Source of the DNA: Vulcanimicrobiota bacterium
GTDB taxonomy: Bacteria > Vulcanimicrobiota > Xenobia > Xenobiales > JADMJV01
DNA length: 64,000 bases
Direction of reading: 5' to 3'
Assembly (NCBI GenBank): GCA_017307785.1
Contig: JAFKGI010000018.1
Coordinates: 1 to 64,000 of the forward strand
The stretch's first letter is position 1. Each line of letters opens with the position of its first letter. Positions 1-8,906 of this stretch are shown here, piece by piece. The notes below the pieces were generated by a model. The model worked only from the letters and a program-made list of their open reading frames with translations, had not been told where the DNA came from and searched no databases. Made by a program: the position numbers and the translations under genes.

Positions 1-569
1 CCGGTAAGACTTACCGCCTGGCCGACAAGTCGCGCCCGCCCGGGAAAAACTTGCCAGGCCCTGGTAAGACTCACCGCCTGGCCGACAAGTCGCGCCCGCC
101 CCTGAGAAACTTGCCACGGCCCGGTAAAACTTACCGCCAGGCCGACAAGCGGCCCCGGCGGCAAAAACTTGCCAGTGCCCGGTAAGTTTTACCGCCAGGC
201 CGACAAGTCGCCGCCGCCCGGAGAAACTTGCCAAGCCCCGGTAAGTCTTACCGCCTGGCCGACAAGTCGCCCCCGCCTGGAAAAACTTGCCAGGCCTCGG
301 TAAGACTTACCGCCTGGCCGACAAGCGGCCCCGGCAGCAAAAACGTGCCGGTGCCCGGTAAGACTTACCGCCTGGCCGACAAGTCGCCCCAGCCCCGGAA
401 AAACTTGCCAGGCCTCGGCAAGACTTACCGCCTGGCCGACTAGTCGCCGCGCCCGGAGAAACTTGCCACGCCCCGGTAAGTTTTACCGCCAGACCGACAA
501 GTCGCGTCCGCCCGGGAAAAACTTGCCACGGTCCGGTAAGACTTACCGCCAGGCCGACAAGCAGCCCCG
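1..569. repeat. 59-bp palindromic tandem repeat array A (about 10 units)
   Basis: Ten tandem units with a 57-60 bp period start at the window edge, so the array may extend further left. The GGTAAG cores (one reads GGCAAG) fall near 3, 63, 123, 181, 240, 299, 357, 417, 475 and 535. A unit reads CTTGCCA, a few C/G bases, GGTAAG(A/T)CTTACC, GCCTGGCCGACAAG, then a variable C-rich and A-rich filler. GGTAAG/CTTACC is a perfect inverted repeat. The outer CTTG/CAAG and often CCAGG/CCTGG can pair around it, so each unit can form a hairpin. Some units carry GGTAAAACTTACC and others its complement. Open frames across the array only translate the repeat and look non-coding. The same family recurs near 31.8 kb and 58 kb. 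Confidence 0.9.
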
Positions 570-574
570 CTCCC

Positions 575-589
575 CCAGGACAGTCCTGG
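575..589. promoter_or_regulatory. 15-bp perfect palindrome upstream of the acylase gene
   Basis: CCAGGAC-A-GTCCTGG is a perfect 7+1+7 inverted repeat lying between the last repeat unit and the ATG at 613. A GGAAGGGGGG ribosome-binding stretch follows it. The position fits an operator or a short hairpin in the leader. It does not match the 59-bp repeat consensus. Function is inferred from position only. Confidence 0.35.
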
Positions 590-612
590 CGCAACATGGA
601 AGGGGGGCCAAC

Positions 613-2913
613 ATGGTTTCGTTGTTTGGGCGGGTTTGGGGGATGTTGGGGCCGCGGCGGCGGGGACGGTGGTTCCTCGACGGCCTGAAGGAGAATGTGG
701 AGGTTCTCACGGACGCTGCCGGGGTTCCCCACGTCTACGCCGACAGCCTCAAAGACGCCTACTTCGTCCAGGGCTACATCCACGCCCGCGAGCGCGCCTT
801 CCAGATGGAACTGCAGCGCCGGGTGGGGCAGGGGAGACTGGCCGAGATCTTTGGTCCGCAGGCCCTGCCCGCCGACCGCTTCCTGCGCAAACTGGGCCTC
901 TGGCAGCGGGCCATCCGCCTCTGGCCGGACCTGGACCGCGACGTCCAGACCTTGCTCATGATTTACGCTCGCGGCGTCAACCACGGCCTGCAGCGCCTGC
1001 GTCCGCTGGAATGCCACCTGCTGGGCTGCGTCATCGAACCCTGGACCGCCCTCCACTCCCTGATGTGGACCCAGGTCATGGCCTTCGACATGGGCAGCAA
1101 CTGGGAAGCCGAGTGGGTCCGCTGGGAACTGACGCGCAAACTGGGCAGCGACGGCGCCCGCCGTCATCACCTGGAACAGCCCCACGACCTGCCGTCCGCC
1201 TCGGGACCGGCCGCCGGCTCGGCCATGAAAGAACTGTGGGACGATTATCAGGCGGCCCGGGAAGTGCTCGACCAGTGGGTCAACTGGGGCGGCGGCAGCA
1301 ATGCCTGGGCCGTCGGACCCCAGCGTAGCGCCAGCGGCAAAGCCCTGCTCGCCTCCGACCCCCACGTGTTGGCCAAGGTCCCCTCCACCTGGTATGAAGT
1401 CCACCTGGAAATTCCCGACCTGCAACTTTACGGCGTCAGCATGCCCGGTGTGCCCGGCATCGTCATCGGCCAGAACCAGCACTTCGGCTGGGGCATCACC
1501 AACTCGTACGTGGACACCCAGGACCTGGTGCTGGAACGCATCGAGGGCAATCGAGTGCTTCGCCCCGACGGCTTTATCGACCTGATCCGGCGCGAAGAGC
1601 GCATCAACGTGCGTGGCGCCAAGCCCAGCCTCGAGACCGTGCTGGAAACCGACAGCGGCCCACTGCTCTTTCACGATGCCGAAGGAACTGCCGTGTCCAT
1701 GCGCTGGACCGGCTTCTCGGGCCAGGACACCACCCTGCGAGCCTGGTTCAAACTACTTCACTGCCAGAGCGTTCAGCAAGCCCAACAGGCCCTACAAGAA
1801 TGGCAGAACCCTGTGCTCAACTTCGTGCTGGCCGACACCCAGGGCAACATCGGCTACCAGTTGGCCGGCAAAGTCCCGGTTCGTCACGAATCCTATGGCA
1901 TTCTGCCCCAGGCCGGCTGGGAGAAGCAGGGAGCCTGGGTCGACTGGGTCCCGCCCGCCGAACTTCCCTCCGTTTACAACCCTGAATGCGGCTACGTTGT
2001 CAGCGCCAATCACGCCCCCGTGCCCATGGACCAGACGCCTTTCCTGGGCATCGACTTTTGCGACGGTTTCCGCGCTCAGCGCATCACCGAACTGCTGGAG
2101 CGGCACGACCTGACCCTCGACCATTTTGCGCGTATGCAGATGGACACGGTCTCGCTGGCCGCCCGCCAGGGAGTCCAGCTGTTGCGCCGCGACTATCGGC
2201 CTGACTGGCCGGGAGCCCAGCTGGCCGGTGAACTGCTGGCCTGGGACGGTGACCTGAGCGCCCAATCGCGGCCGGCCGCCCTTTACCAGATCCTGTTCCT
2301 GGAGCTGGCCCGGCTGGTTTACCTGCCCGACATGGGCGAGAAGCTCTTTTTGCACTGGTGCGGAGCTCCCGTCTCCACCCTGGGCGTACTCGGCGGACAG
2401 GCCGGTCGCTACGTCAGCTACCTGCTCAACGACTGGGAGGCGGCTCAAGATCGAGACTGGCCGGCGCTGGTCAAGCAAGCCTGGATGCTTGCCCTGGAAG
2501 TTGCGACTCGACAGATGGGGCAGGACATGACCCAATGGCGTTGGGGTCGCCTGCACACTTTCCAGCCCTCCCATCCGCTGGCGGTGGTGCCGGGTCTGGC
2601 GCCGCTTCTCAACGCTCCCCTCAAAGAACTGGGGGGAGACGTGACCACCATTTTGCAGTCCGCCGTCGCTCCTCAAGATCCCTATACGGTCAAGGGTTGG
2701 GTGCCCAGCTATCGGCTGCTGGTCGAAATGGGCGGCAGCAGCCGCTCGATTTTGCCCACCGGTCAGGCCGGTTGGGTGGGCGACGCCGGTTGCTTCAGTC
2801 ACGTGGAGGCCTACCACAACGGCCAACATCACCCCAGTCTGCTGAATCGCGCCGACCTCGAGCGCACGCGCCCGGAACGCCTGATCTTGCTGGCCCGAAA
2901 TCGCCCGCGATAG
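613..2913 (+). CDS. Penicillin acylase family protein (Ntn hydrolase)
   Basis: This is a 766-residue member of the penicillin amidase (S45) family, which hydrolyses amide bonds in acylated substrates such as acyl-homoserine lactones, beta-lactams or other N-acyl compounds. The family matures by autocleavage to expose an N-terminal serine. Here the GGGSNAW motif places the nucleophile at Ser229 after Gly228, separating a short alpha part from the beta part. Early family signatures (GVPHVYADS and GYIHARERAFQME) are present. I see no signal peptide, so it may be cytoplasmic. The ATG at 613 has a purine-rich Shine-Dalgarno. The frame is open further upstream only because the repeat array lacks stops there. 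Substrate cannot be predicted. Confidence 0.9.
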   Translation: MVSLFGRVWGMLGPRRRGRWFLDGLKENVEVLTDAAGVPHVYADSLKDAYFVQGYIHARERAFQMELQRRVGQGRLAEIFGPQALPADRFLRKLGLWQRAIRLWPDLDRDVQTLLMIYARGVNHGLQRLRPLECHLLGCVIEPWTALHSLMWTQVMAFDMGSNWEAEWVRWELTRKLGSDGARRHHLEQPHDLPSASGPAAGSAMKELWDDYQAAREVLDQWVNWGGGSNAWAVGPQRSASGKALLASDPHVLAKVPSTWYEVHLEIPDLQLYGVSMPGVPGIVIGQNQHFGWGITNSYVDTQDLVLERIEGNRVLRPDGFIDLIRREERINVRGAKPSLETVLETDSGPLLFHDAEGTAVSMRWTGFSGQDTTLRAWFKLLHCQSVQQAQQALQEWQNPVLNFVLADTQGNIGYQLAGKVPVRHESYGILPQAGWEKQGAWVDWVPPAELPSVYNPECGYVVSANHAPVPMDQTPFLGIDFCDGFRAQRITELLERHDLTLDHFARMQMDTVSLAARQGVQLLRRDYRPDWPGAQLAGELLAWDGDLSAQSRPAALYQILFLELARLVYLPDMGEKLFLHWCGAPVSTLGVLGGQAGRYVSYLLNDWEAAQDRDWPALVKQAWMLALEVATRQMGQDMTQWRWGRLHTFQPSHPLAVVPGLAPLLNAPLKELGGDVTTILQSAVAPQDPYTVKGWVPSYRLLVEMGGSSRSILPTGQAGWVGDAGCFSHVEAYHNGQHHPSLLNRADLERTRPERLILLARNRPR

Positions 2914-2933
2914 CAGGGTTTCGCTGATCGCCT

Positions 2934-2963
2934 TTGAATGGGATGACAGTTTTACTGTAACTA
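2934..2963 (+). promoter_or_regulatory. Candidate MerR-type promoter with internal palindrome
   Basis: TTGAAT (2934-2939) and TAACTA (2958-2963) are separated by 18 bp. ACAGT-TTT-ACTGT (2946-2958) fills most of the spacer. An inverted repeat inside a slightly long spacer is the usual site for MerR-family autoregulation, and the next gene encodes a MerR regulator. The predicted transcription start would fall close to the Shine-Dalgarno, which weakens the -10 assignment. The palindrome itself is certain. Confidence 0.4.
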
Positions 2964-2978
2964 GAGGAGAGGCCTATC

Positions 2979-3494
2979 TTGGAATCGGGTGAGATTCTTT
3001 GGAGTCTGGAGGAGTTGAGCCAGCACTCGCAACGCGAACTGGAACAACGCAAGATTCCTAACCCGGGCGGCCGTGTTTCCCAGGTTCTCAGCGCCAGAAC
3101 CATTCGTTACTATACCAGCCTCGGTCTGGTGGATCGGCCATCCAGCTACGATGGCGGCGTGGCCAAATACGGACCCCGCCATCTCTTACAGCTGCTGGCC
3201 ATCAAAATTCTGCAGGCCGAGTACCTGCCGCTGCCGGAAATTCAGAAGCAATTGTTCGGTCGCACCGAGCAAGAATTGACCGAGGTGGTGGAATCGGCCT
3301 CGCGCACGGAAGAATCCGCCGAAAGTAAGCCCCTGGCCAGGAACGAGACTTGGTTGACCCGAAGGGTCCTTCCCGGTTTGCGGCTGCTGATCGATGAACG
3401 TGATTTGCTGGCCGAATGGCTCAAAGCACATTCTCGCGAAGAGGCGGCGGCGCAGATCTGGAGCGCCGTCGAAGAGATGGCTTCGGGAAAATAA
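2979..3494 (+). CDS. MerR-family transcriptional regulator
   Basis: A 171-residue protein with a MerR winged-helix domain at about residues 8-95. It includes the recognition-helix stretch SARTIRYYTSLGLVDRP and the wing region that follows. The C-terminal third is charged and helical and has no cysteine cluster, so it does not look like a metal sensor. The start is TTG at 2979, preceded by AGAGGAGAGG. It lies 13 bp before the VIT/VWA gene, so it probably shares its transcript. A palindrome in its likely promoter suggests autoregulation. The effector is unknown. Confidence 0.8.
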   Translation: MESGEILWSLEELSQHSQRELEQRKIPNPGGRVSQVLSARTIRYYTSLGLVDRPSSYDGGVAKYGPRHLLQLLAIKILQAEYLPLPEIQKQLFGRTEQELTEVVESASRTEESAESKPLARNETWLTRRVLPGLRLLIDERDLLAEWLKAHSREEAAAQIWSAVEEMASGK

Positions 3495-3507
3495 TGGGAC
3501 AGTCGTC

Positions 3508-6186
3508 ATGCAGTCAGCCAATAGCATAGAGCATCTTCCGGTCGAGAAAGAACTCGCCACTCGTCGCCTGCCCCTGGGGCCGGGGGCGGTTTTAGGCTGC
3601 CTGGGCTCCCAAATTACTTCCGCCAATTTAGGCCGCATGCTGGTGCGCGTCCGTCTGGCCGGGCCCATCGCCGCCGTCGAAGTGGCCCAGACCTTTCAGA
3701 ACGCCGCCAACGCTCCGGTCGACCTCTACTACCTCTTTCCCCTGGCCGCCAACGCCACCGTTTCTCGCTTCCGCACCCAGGTCGGCCAGCGCAATTGCGA
3801 AATGCAGGTGGTCCCCAAAGAACAGGCCGCCAATCTAACCCGCCATCAGGTTCCGGGCTTCCTGGCCGGCCTTTTCGCCAGCGAGTATCAAACCGTTTTC
3901 TGTGTGCCGCTGGGCACTGTCAACCCCGGCGAAACCATCAACATCGACCTGGCCTATGCCGAACTTCTGCCCTGCTGGGACGGCGATTTCCGCTTCTCTT
4001 TCCCGCTGATGATGAGCGGTCGCTTCCAAAGCGGCCTTTCCCTCGACCAGTTGGATCAGGAAGCTCCCGTCAGCCTGGCGCCCGGCCTGGTGGCCGGTCC
4101 CAACGTGGGAATCAGCGTGGCCATGGAAATGACCGGCACCGCACCTTCGCGCCTGTCCAGCAGTCATCCCATGGAGTTCCGCCCGCAAGCCTCCGGTGAG
4201 GCCCTGCTGGAAATGGCCAAAAGTGAACTGCCTGCCCGTGATTTCACGCTGGCCTACCGTTTCGGTCACGAGAAGAATCCTCAGGGTATCCTGCGCCAGG
4301 GTCGCCAGCATTTTCTCTACCATCTGCATGCCCCGCTGGTGGGACCGCCCTCCACGCTGCCGCGTCACCTGATTATTCTGATGGACGTCTCCGACAACGC
4401 CCAGGGACCCCGTCTGGAAGCCTCCAAGCGAGTGGCCGCCCAACTGCTCAACAGCATGGGACCGGGCGAGAACTTCTCGCTGGTCGGCTTCAACAATCAG
4501 TTGACCGGCTACGAAACCGGCATTCCCTGCGACAAGTCGCACGTGCCCGGCGCCCTCCAGTGGTTGCAGACCCTCAAGCCTTCTGGCCGCGCCGACATGA
4601 GCACGATTCTGGAACGCGTGCTGCAGCTGGCCCCCGAACAGGGGCGCAGCATGGTCGTGGAAGTGCTGGCCTGCGGCAAAATGGGCAACGAGCCCGAGAT
4701 CTACGCCACTCTCACCCAGTATCAACCCACCATTCGCTTCAACTGCATAGGCATCGACCAGGGCGTCAATCCGTCTTTCTTGCGCCGACTCTCGGGCTAC
4801 ACTCGCGGCCAGGCTGTTTTTGTCGGGGAGTCCGGTCCCGACGAGATGACCATGAACAAAATTGTGCAGGATTCCCGCTGCCCTTTGCTGACCGACCTGA
4901 CCCTGGTCGACCAGGGCCTGGGCATCAACGCCGAAACCTTCAGTCCGGTCAGTTTGCTGGGCCTGGGCGTCAACGACGCGGTCACCGTTCTGGGCCTGAA
5001 GGCCGGCAACGGGGGCCTGGAAGCGCGCGCCCGCATCTTCTCGGGTCCGCCCTGGATCGAGGCGGTGGCTCCGCTGGCTTCGCAGAACCCGGCGCTGGGT
5101 GTGGTCTGGGCCCACCTCAAGGCGCGCGAAATGTCCGACGAACTGCGTCTGATCACCGGGCCTCGCGCCAGCCGTCTGCGCGACGTCAGCGCCAGCCTGG
5201 CTCGTGACTATCGGCTGGTAGGGGACAACACCGCATCCGTGCTCACCGATCCGGCGGCCGCCGGCGGTGCCACCTGGTTGCCCTCATTGATTCCCCTGGA
5301 ATGGAAACCGGAGGTCGTGGTCGACCTGACCAAGGCCACCACCAAGAGCGGTGGCATGAAAATCGGTCCGCCGCCGCCCATCGAAGATTTGCCCCCGCGG
5401 CCACCCCAACCGGAAATGGCCGAACCCGAGCCGGTTCGCCCCGCGCCGGTGGAAGCCGAGGACGAAAACCACAGCGGCATGGTTCGCAAGGCGGTGATCG
5501 GCAACAAAGCCAAGCACGAAGTCAAAAGCAAGCTGCATGGCGGCATCAAGGATGCTGCCAAGGGCAAGCCTATGATGGGCCAGAGCCGGGCCGGTGCTTC
5601 AGGTAAGCCCATGATGTCGGGCAAGCCGGTTCTGCGCAATCCCGGTGCGGGCGCCGCTCAGGCCAAGCCCGCGGCCGTGTCCGTGGATGACGGTCCCAAG
5701 CTGCTTCCCAAGCCCAACCAGGCCCACGCCAGGCCGGACCAGACCGTGCCGGAGCCGGAGCCGACTCCGGTTGCACCCACGCCGCCGCCGCCACCGCCCG
5801 TGGCCGCGGCCGCCCCGGCTCCAACTCCACCTCCGGCTCCAGCCGCGGCGCCCGAAGCCGCCGGCTCGGGAGAAGTCTCGCCCGAAGCCATCGCCCGTCA
5901 GGTGTTGAGCGGTAACGCCGAATTCCGTCAGGCCATCATGGCCGACCTCAAGCTGGTCTATCAGACCCTGGCCAAGTGCGTTCAGGCCGGCGGCGTGGCC
6001 GATCCCAGCTTGATCCCTCTGTTGGAGAAGATTCTACGCAGCCTGCAGCCCCTCCAGGAGCAGTCGACTCTGGTCAAAGAGGCCTATCGCATCGGCGTTC
6101 TTTGCTATCAGGCGCTTCGCGGGAACGATCCGCAGGCGCTGGCCAAGACCCAGGTTTGGGTCCAGCGTTTCGCCAAGCTTTTCTAA
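3508..6186 (+). CDS. VIT and VWA domain protein with proline-rich tail
   Basis: 892 residues. The N-terminal half carries a vault/inter-alpha-trypsin (VIT) domain at about residues 40-175. A von Willebrand A domain follows at about 285-460. Its MIDAS-like motif reads DVSDN at residue 293, with Asn where the canonical third residue is Ser. After about residue 600 it becomes rich in Pro, Ala, Lys and Glu, then ends in a short helical domain of about 100 residues. Bacterial VIT-VWA proteins are generally thought to mediate protein interactions, often at the envelope, but there is no clear signal peptide here. ATG at 3508 is chosen because the longer frame would overlap the MerR gene. It directly abuts the next gene. 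Confidence 0.8.
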   Translation: MQSANSIEHLPVEKELATRRLPLGPGAVLGCLGSQITSANLGRMLVRVRLAGPIAAVEVAQTFQNAANAPVDLYYLFPLAANATVSRFRTQVGQRNCEMQVVPKEQAANLTRHQVPGFLAGLFASEYQTVFCVPLGTVNPGETINIDLAYAELLPCWDGDFRFSFPLMMSGRFQSGLSLDQLDQEAPVSLAPGLVAGPNVGISVAMEMTGTAPSRLSSSHPMEFRPQASGEALLEMAKSELPARDFTLAYRFGHEKNPQGILRQGRQHFLYHLHAPLVGPPSTLPRHLIILMDVSDNAQGPRLEASKRVAAQLLNSMGPGENFSLVGFNNQLTGYETGIPCDKSHVPGALQWLQTLKPSGRADMSTILERVLQLAPEQGRSMVVEVLACGKMGNEPEIYATLTQYQPTIRFNCIGIDQGVNPSFLRRLSGYTRGQAVFVGESGPDEMTMNKIVQDSRCPLLTDLTLVDQGLGINAETFSPVSLLGLGVNDAVTVLGLKAGNGGLEARARIFSGPPWIEAVAPLASQNPALGVVWAHLKAREMSDELRLITGPRASRLRDVSASLARDYRLVGDNTASVLTDPAAAGGATWLPSLIPLEWKPEVVVDLTKATTKSGGMKIGPPPPIEDLPPRPPQPEMAEPEPVRPAPVEAEDENHSGMVRKAVIGNKAKHEVKSKLHGGIKDAAKGKPMMGQSRAGASGKPMMSGKPVLRNPGAGAAQAKPAAVSVDDGPKLLPKPNQAHARPDQTVPEPEPTPVAPTPPPPPPVAAAAPAPTPPPAPAAAPEAAGSGEVSPEAIARQVLSGNAEFRQAIMADLKLVYQTLAKCVQAGGVADPSLIPLLEKILRSLQPLQEQSTLVKEAYRIGVLCYQALRGNDPQALAKTQVWVQRFAKLF

Positions 6187-7329
6187 ATGAAGGGCCGGCA
6201 TCGCCGTCACTTCCTGCTCGACCCCGACATCGGGCATCTCAACCACGGTTCCTATGGAGCCACCCCTCTGCCGGTGTTACGCGCCCAGTGGGACTGGCAG
6301 CGTCAGATGGAGACCCGCACGGTGGAATTCCATGTGCGGCGTCAGGACGCTTTGTTGCGCCAGGCGCGTGCTCCCATCGCCGAATACCTGGGCGCCGACC
6401 TGGACAACACCGCCTTCGTCGTCAACACCACCACCGCCATGAACTGGGTGGCCCACGGCCTGCCGCTGGGCCCCGGCGATCAAGTCTTGCTCAACGATCA
6501 CGAATATGGAGCCGTCTTCCGCTGCTGGCGAGTCTTTGCCGCCGAGCGCGGGTTCGAAGTGGTCAGCGCTCCGCTCGCTCTCGGAGAGAATCTGATCGAG
6601 TGTCTGGAGCGGCACGTCAACCCGCGCACTCGAGCGGTGGTGGTCAGTCACATCACCAGCGCCACCGCCCAGTTGTTGCCCGTGGCCGAAGTCGGCGCCT
6701 GGGCTCGCCAAAAGGGAATTTGGAGCATCGTCGACGGTGCCCACGCCCCGGGTCACATCGAACTCGACCTGGAACATCTGGGCGTCGACTTCTATATGGG
6801 CAATCTGCATAAGTGGCTGTGGGCTCCCAAAGGCGCGGCCCTGCTCTGGGTGGCTCCCGACTGTCAGAAATGGATCAAGCCGCTGGTCGTTTCCTGGGGC
6901 GTGGATCCCATTCACCCCATCGAAGAACCGGCCTGGGTGGCCTGGGTGCAGATGCAGGCCACCCGAGACCCTTCGTCGTTTCTGGCTGCTCCCGCCGGTC
7001 TGGAATATCAGTTGCGCTATCATCAGCCGTTGGCCGAATCCCATTGCTACCGGCGCATGGGCCGCCTCACCCGGCAAATGCAGGAACTGGGCGCTCAACC
7101 TCTGCCCTGGGGACACCTGAAGATGCGCGCTTTCGAGTGGCCTTTCCCTCAGGATCCGCTGGCGCTGCATCGCACTCTGTTTGAAAAGCATCGGGTCGAA
7201 CTGCCGGTCTATCGCTGGGGGGAGAAGCTGCTGGTGCGTTTTTGCCTGCAGCACTACGTGGACGACGCAGAACTGGACCGGGCCCTGCAGGGCCTCTCAG
7301 AATCCCGCGTTGCGGCGCGCTTTTTGTAA
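6187..7329 (+). CDS. Class V aminotransferase (isopenicillin-N epimerase-like)
   Basis: 380 residues of the fold-type I PLP enzymes, class V group. The PLP-binding Asp lies in VDGAHAPGH (Asp183) and the Schiff-base lysine in GNLHKW (Lys209). The N-terminal LNHGSYGATP is typical of the isopenicillin-N epimerase/cysteine desulfurase-like branch, which includes epimerases, lyases and desulfurases. The ATG directly follows the TAA of the VIT/VWA gene, implying translational coupling. Its 3' end overlaps the convergent M48 protease gene by 33 bp. The true substrate is unknown. Proximity to a penicillin-acylase homologue is suggestive but not evidence of beta-lactam metabolism. Confidence 0.85.
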   Translation: MKGRHRRHFLLDPDIGHLNHGSYGATPLPVLRAQWDWQRQMETRTVEFHVRRQDALLRQARAPIAEYLGADLDNTAFVVNTTTAMNWVAHGLPLGPGDQVLLNDHEYGAVFRCWRVFAAERGFEVVSAPLALGENLIECLERHVNPRTRAVVVSHITSATAQLLPVAEVGAWARQKGIWSIVDGAHAPGHIELDLEHLGVDFYMGNLHKWLWAPKGAALLWVAPDCQKWIKPLVVSWGVDPIHPIEEPAWVAWVQMQATRDPSSFLAAPAGLEYQLRYHQPLAESHCYRRMGRLTRQMQELGAQPLPWGHLKMRAFEWPFPQDPLALHRTLFEKHRVELPVYRWGEKLLVRFCLQHYVDDAELDRALQGLSESRVAARFL

Positions 7330-8346
7330 GATTTCCAGGCGTCGCTTGGTGGGCGGATGCGACATGTCGTCGCGCAGGATGGCCGCCCCGAACTGTTTGA
7401 CCAACAGGTTCTCCAGCTTGGTCAGGCAAGTGCCCAGGCCGTCGGCCGAAAAACCGGCCGAGACCGCGTAGCGCAGCCCGAGCACGTCGGCTTCTTCTTC
7501 GTCCAGTTTGCTGTAGTAGATGTCGTTGTCAAATTTGTACTGCAACTGATCGCGCTGGCGCGTATAGGCGGCCGCCTGCTGACGCAGCGTCAAGGAGTCG
7601 TGGCCCTCGTCGATCTGGTTTTGCAGACGCTCGTAGTCGCGCAGTAAGCCCATAATGTCGCGCAGCAGATCGCTGCGGCGGAACACGTGGCGGCGCACCC
7701 CGTGAGCCACTTCGTGGCCCAGCACTCCCGCCAACTCGTCGTCCGTAATGTTCATGTCCAGCAGGCTGTCGGCCACGAATACGCTACCCTCGCCGGTACA
7801 GGCGGCGTTGGGCGGGCTCATCTTGACCACCACGAAAACCCAGGGCATGTCCTTGAGGGGCGTGGCCTGGATGATTTGTTTGCCGATTCGATCGACGCGA
7901 GCCTGCAGTTCCGGCCGGTCCGTTTTGGGTACGTCTTTGAGGATCTCGTTGAGGCGCCGCCGAGCTTCGCGAAATTCGGGCCGGCGCGTCCATGTTTCCG
8001 CCGTCACCGGAGTGGGGGTAGCATCGCTGGCCAACTTGACCCAGTCCACCGTGCCGCTGCCCGGGCGCCGCGTGAAGCCCAGGGCGGTGGCCATCCAGCT
8101 CAAGGAAATCCCGGGTCCGTCCGGGGCGACCTGGCCGTCGATGCTGGCCCGATTGGATTCGTCAAACTCGACTCGCTTCAGCTCTTCCGGATTGAGCAGC
8201 CTGGCCAGTTGCTCGCGGCCCACGTAGACGTCGCCGCCCACCACTTTGCCGAGCACTTCGCGATTGCGCAGGTAGAAATGAGTCCCCTCCGACCAGGCCG
8301 GCAAGAGCGCCAGGCAGCCGAGGACGAAGAACCTACGGAGCTTCAT
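7297..8346 (-). CDS. M48-family zinc metalloprotease
   Basis: 349 residues with an N-terminal signal peptide (MKLRRFFVLGCLALLPAWS). The zinc site HEVAH is at residues 211-215, and the downstream EEEAD glutamate completes the gluzincin site. This is the peptidase M48 (Ste24/HtpX/LoiP-like) family, often envelope proteases in quality control. The region before the protease domain (residues 20-150) resembles a stalk domain and is unassigned. The ATG at 8346 overlaps the end of the upstream gene by 14 bp, so the two are probably coupled. Its 3' end overlaps the aminotransferase gene on the other strand. Confidence 0.85.
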   Translation of the reverse strand: MKLRRFFVLGCLALLPAWSEGTHFYLRNREVLGKVVGGDVYVGREQLARLLNPEELKRVEFDESNRASIDGQVAPDGPGISLSWMATALGFTRRPGSGTVDWVKLASDATPTPVTAETWTRRPEFREARRRLNEILKDVPKTDRPELQARVDRIGKQIIQATPLKDMPWVFVVVKMSPPNAACTGEGSVFVADSLLDMNITDDELAGVLGHEVAHGVRRHVFRRSDLLRDIMGLLRDYERLQNQIDEGHDSLTLRQQAAAYTRQRDQLQYKFDNDIYYSKLDEEEADVLGLRYAVSAGFSADGLGTCLTKLENLLVKQFGAAILRDDMSHPPTKRRLEILQKARRNAGF

Positions 8347-8848
8347 TCTCTTTGTTCTTGGTCGGTCCGCTCTCTTCTTGATAGCGCTGGGCGGCTTCTT
8401 GAAAGCGCTGGTGGTAGAGGACCAACCAGTCCTGGGTGCCGGGCGCCGGCTCGGCCTTGGGTTCCTCGACCACCGCTTCGGCTTCTTCTTCTTCGCTCGT
8501 TTCCAGCAGATCCTGATCGTCAGGCTGGGCGGCGGCCGGGGCGGTTGCACGGAATCCATCATTCGGGTCGGTGGCTTCCGGGGCGCTGCTGGGAAGAGTG
8601 GCCATTTTCAAGTCGAGCTGCACGGCCACTCGCTCCGGTGCCGGTTTTTCCGGCACCACCGGAGCGGCTTCCTCGTTCTTGGCGGCCGCCAGTTGCTCGT
8701 CCACGTCGGCTCTGGGATCGAACTTGATCTTGGTTTTCAAGTCGATGGGGTCAAAGCGGGTGAGCAGGAAATCGATCAGTTCGCACTCCCCGCTGGCTAC
8801 GTCAAACATGTCCGGTCGTTCTTGGCCCATCTCCCAGGAAACATACAA
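8333..8848 (-). CDS. Hypothetical acidic protein upstream of M48 protease
   Basis: 171 residues, not recognised. The N-terminal 50 residues look ordered. The rest is low-complexity and very acidic (an LETSEEEEAEAVVEEP stretch) with Ala/Pro linkers, and there is a short amphipathic C-terminal helix. No signal peptide or membrane segment is visible. GGAAAAGGAAG precedes the ATG. The 14-bp overlap with the M48 start supports a two-gene operon and a real gene, perhaps an accessory or regulator of the protease (inference). Confidence 0.6.
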   Translation of the reverse strand: MYVSWEMGQERPDMFDVASGECELIDFLLTRFDPIDLKTKIKFDPRADVDEQLAAAKNEEAAPVVPEKPAPERVAVQLDLKMATLPSSAPEATDPNDGFRATAPAAAQPDDQDLLETSEEEEAEAVVEEPKAEPAPGTQDWLVLYHQRFQEAAQRYQEESGPTKNKENEAP

Positions 8849-8906
8849 GACGGCGCTTCCTTTTCCTGGGGGCAGGCCCCGAAGATTGGGCGGGGAATCG
8901 TCAAGA

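Noticed and set aside
228..443. Small repeat-encoded protein (GKSYRLADKS-like)
   Set aside because: The frame only exists because the repeat lacks stops; sequence shifts between frames with the 57-60 bp period and no start site is conserved.
1..569. CRISPR array
   Set aside because: The unit is repeated across its full 57-60 bp; fillers between palindromes are also near-identical, there are no unique spacers, and no cas genes are present.
613..7329. Beta-lactam biosynthesis or degradation cluster
   Set aside because: Penicillin-acylase and isopenicillin-N-epimerase-like families are broad; no IPNS, ACV synthetase, expandase or beta-lactamase lies nearby.
7687..8727. Long plus-strand frames opposite M48, TPR, POT and other genes
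   Set aside because: These are antisense shadows in GC-rich coding DNA; they lack domains and start sites, while the opposite strand encodes recognisable families.
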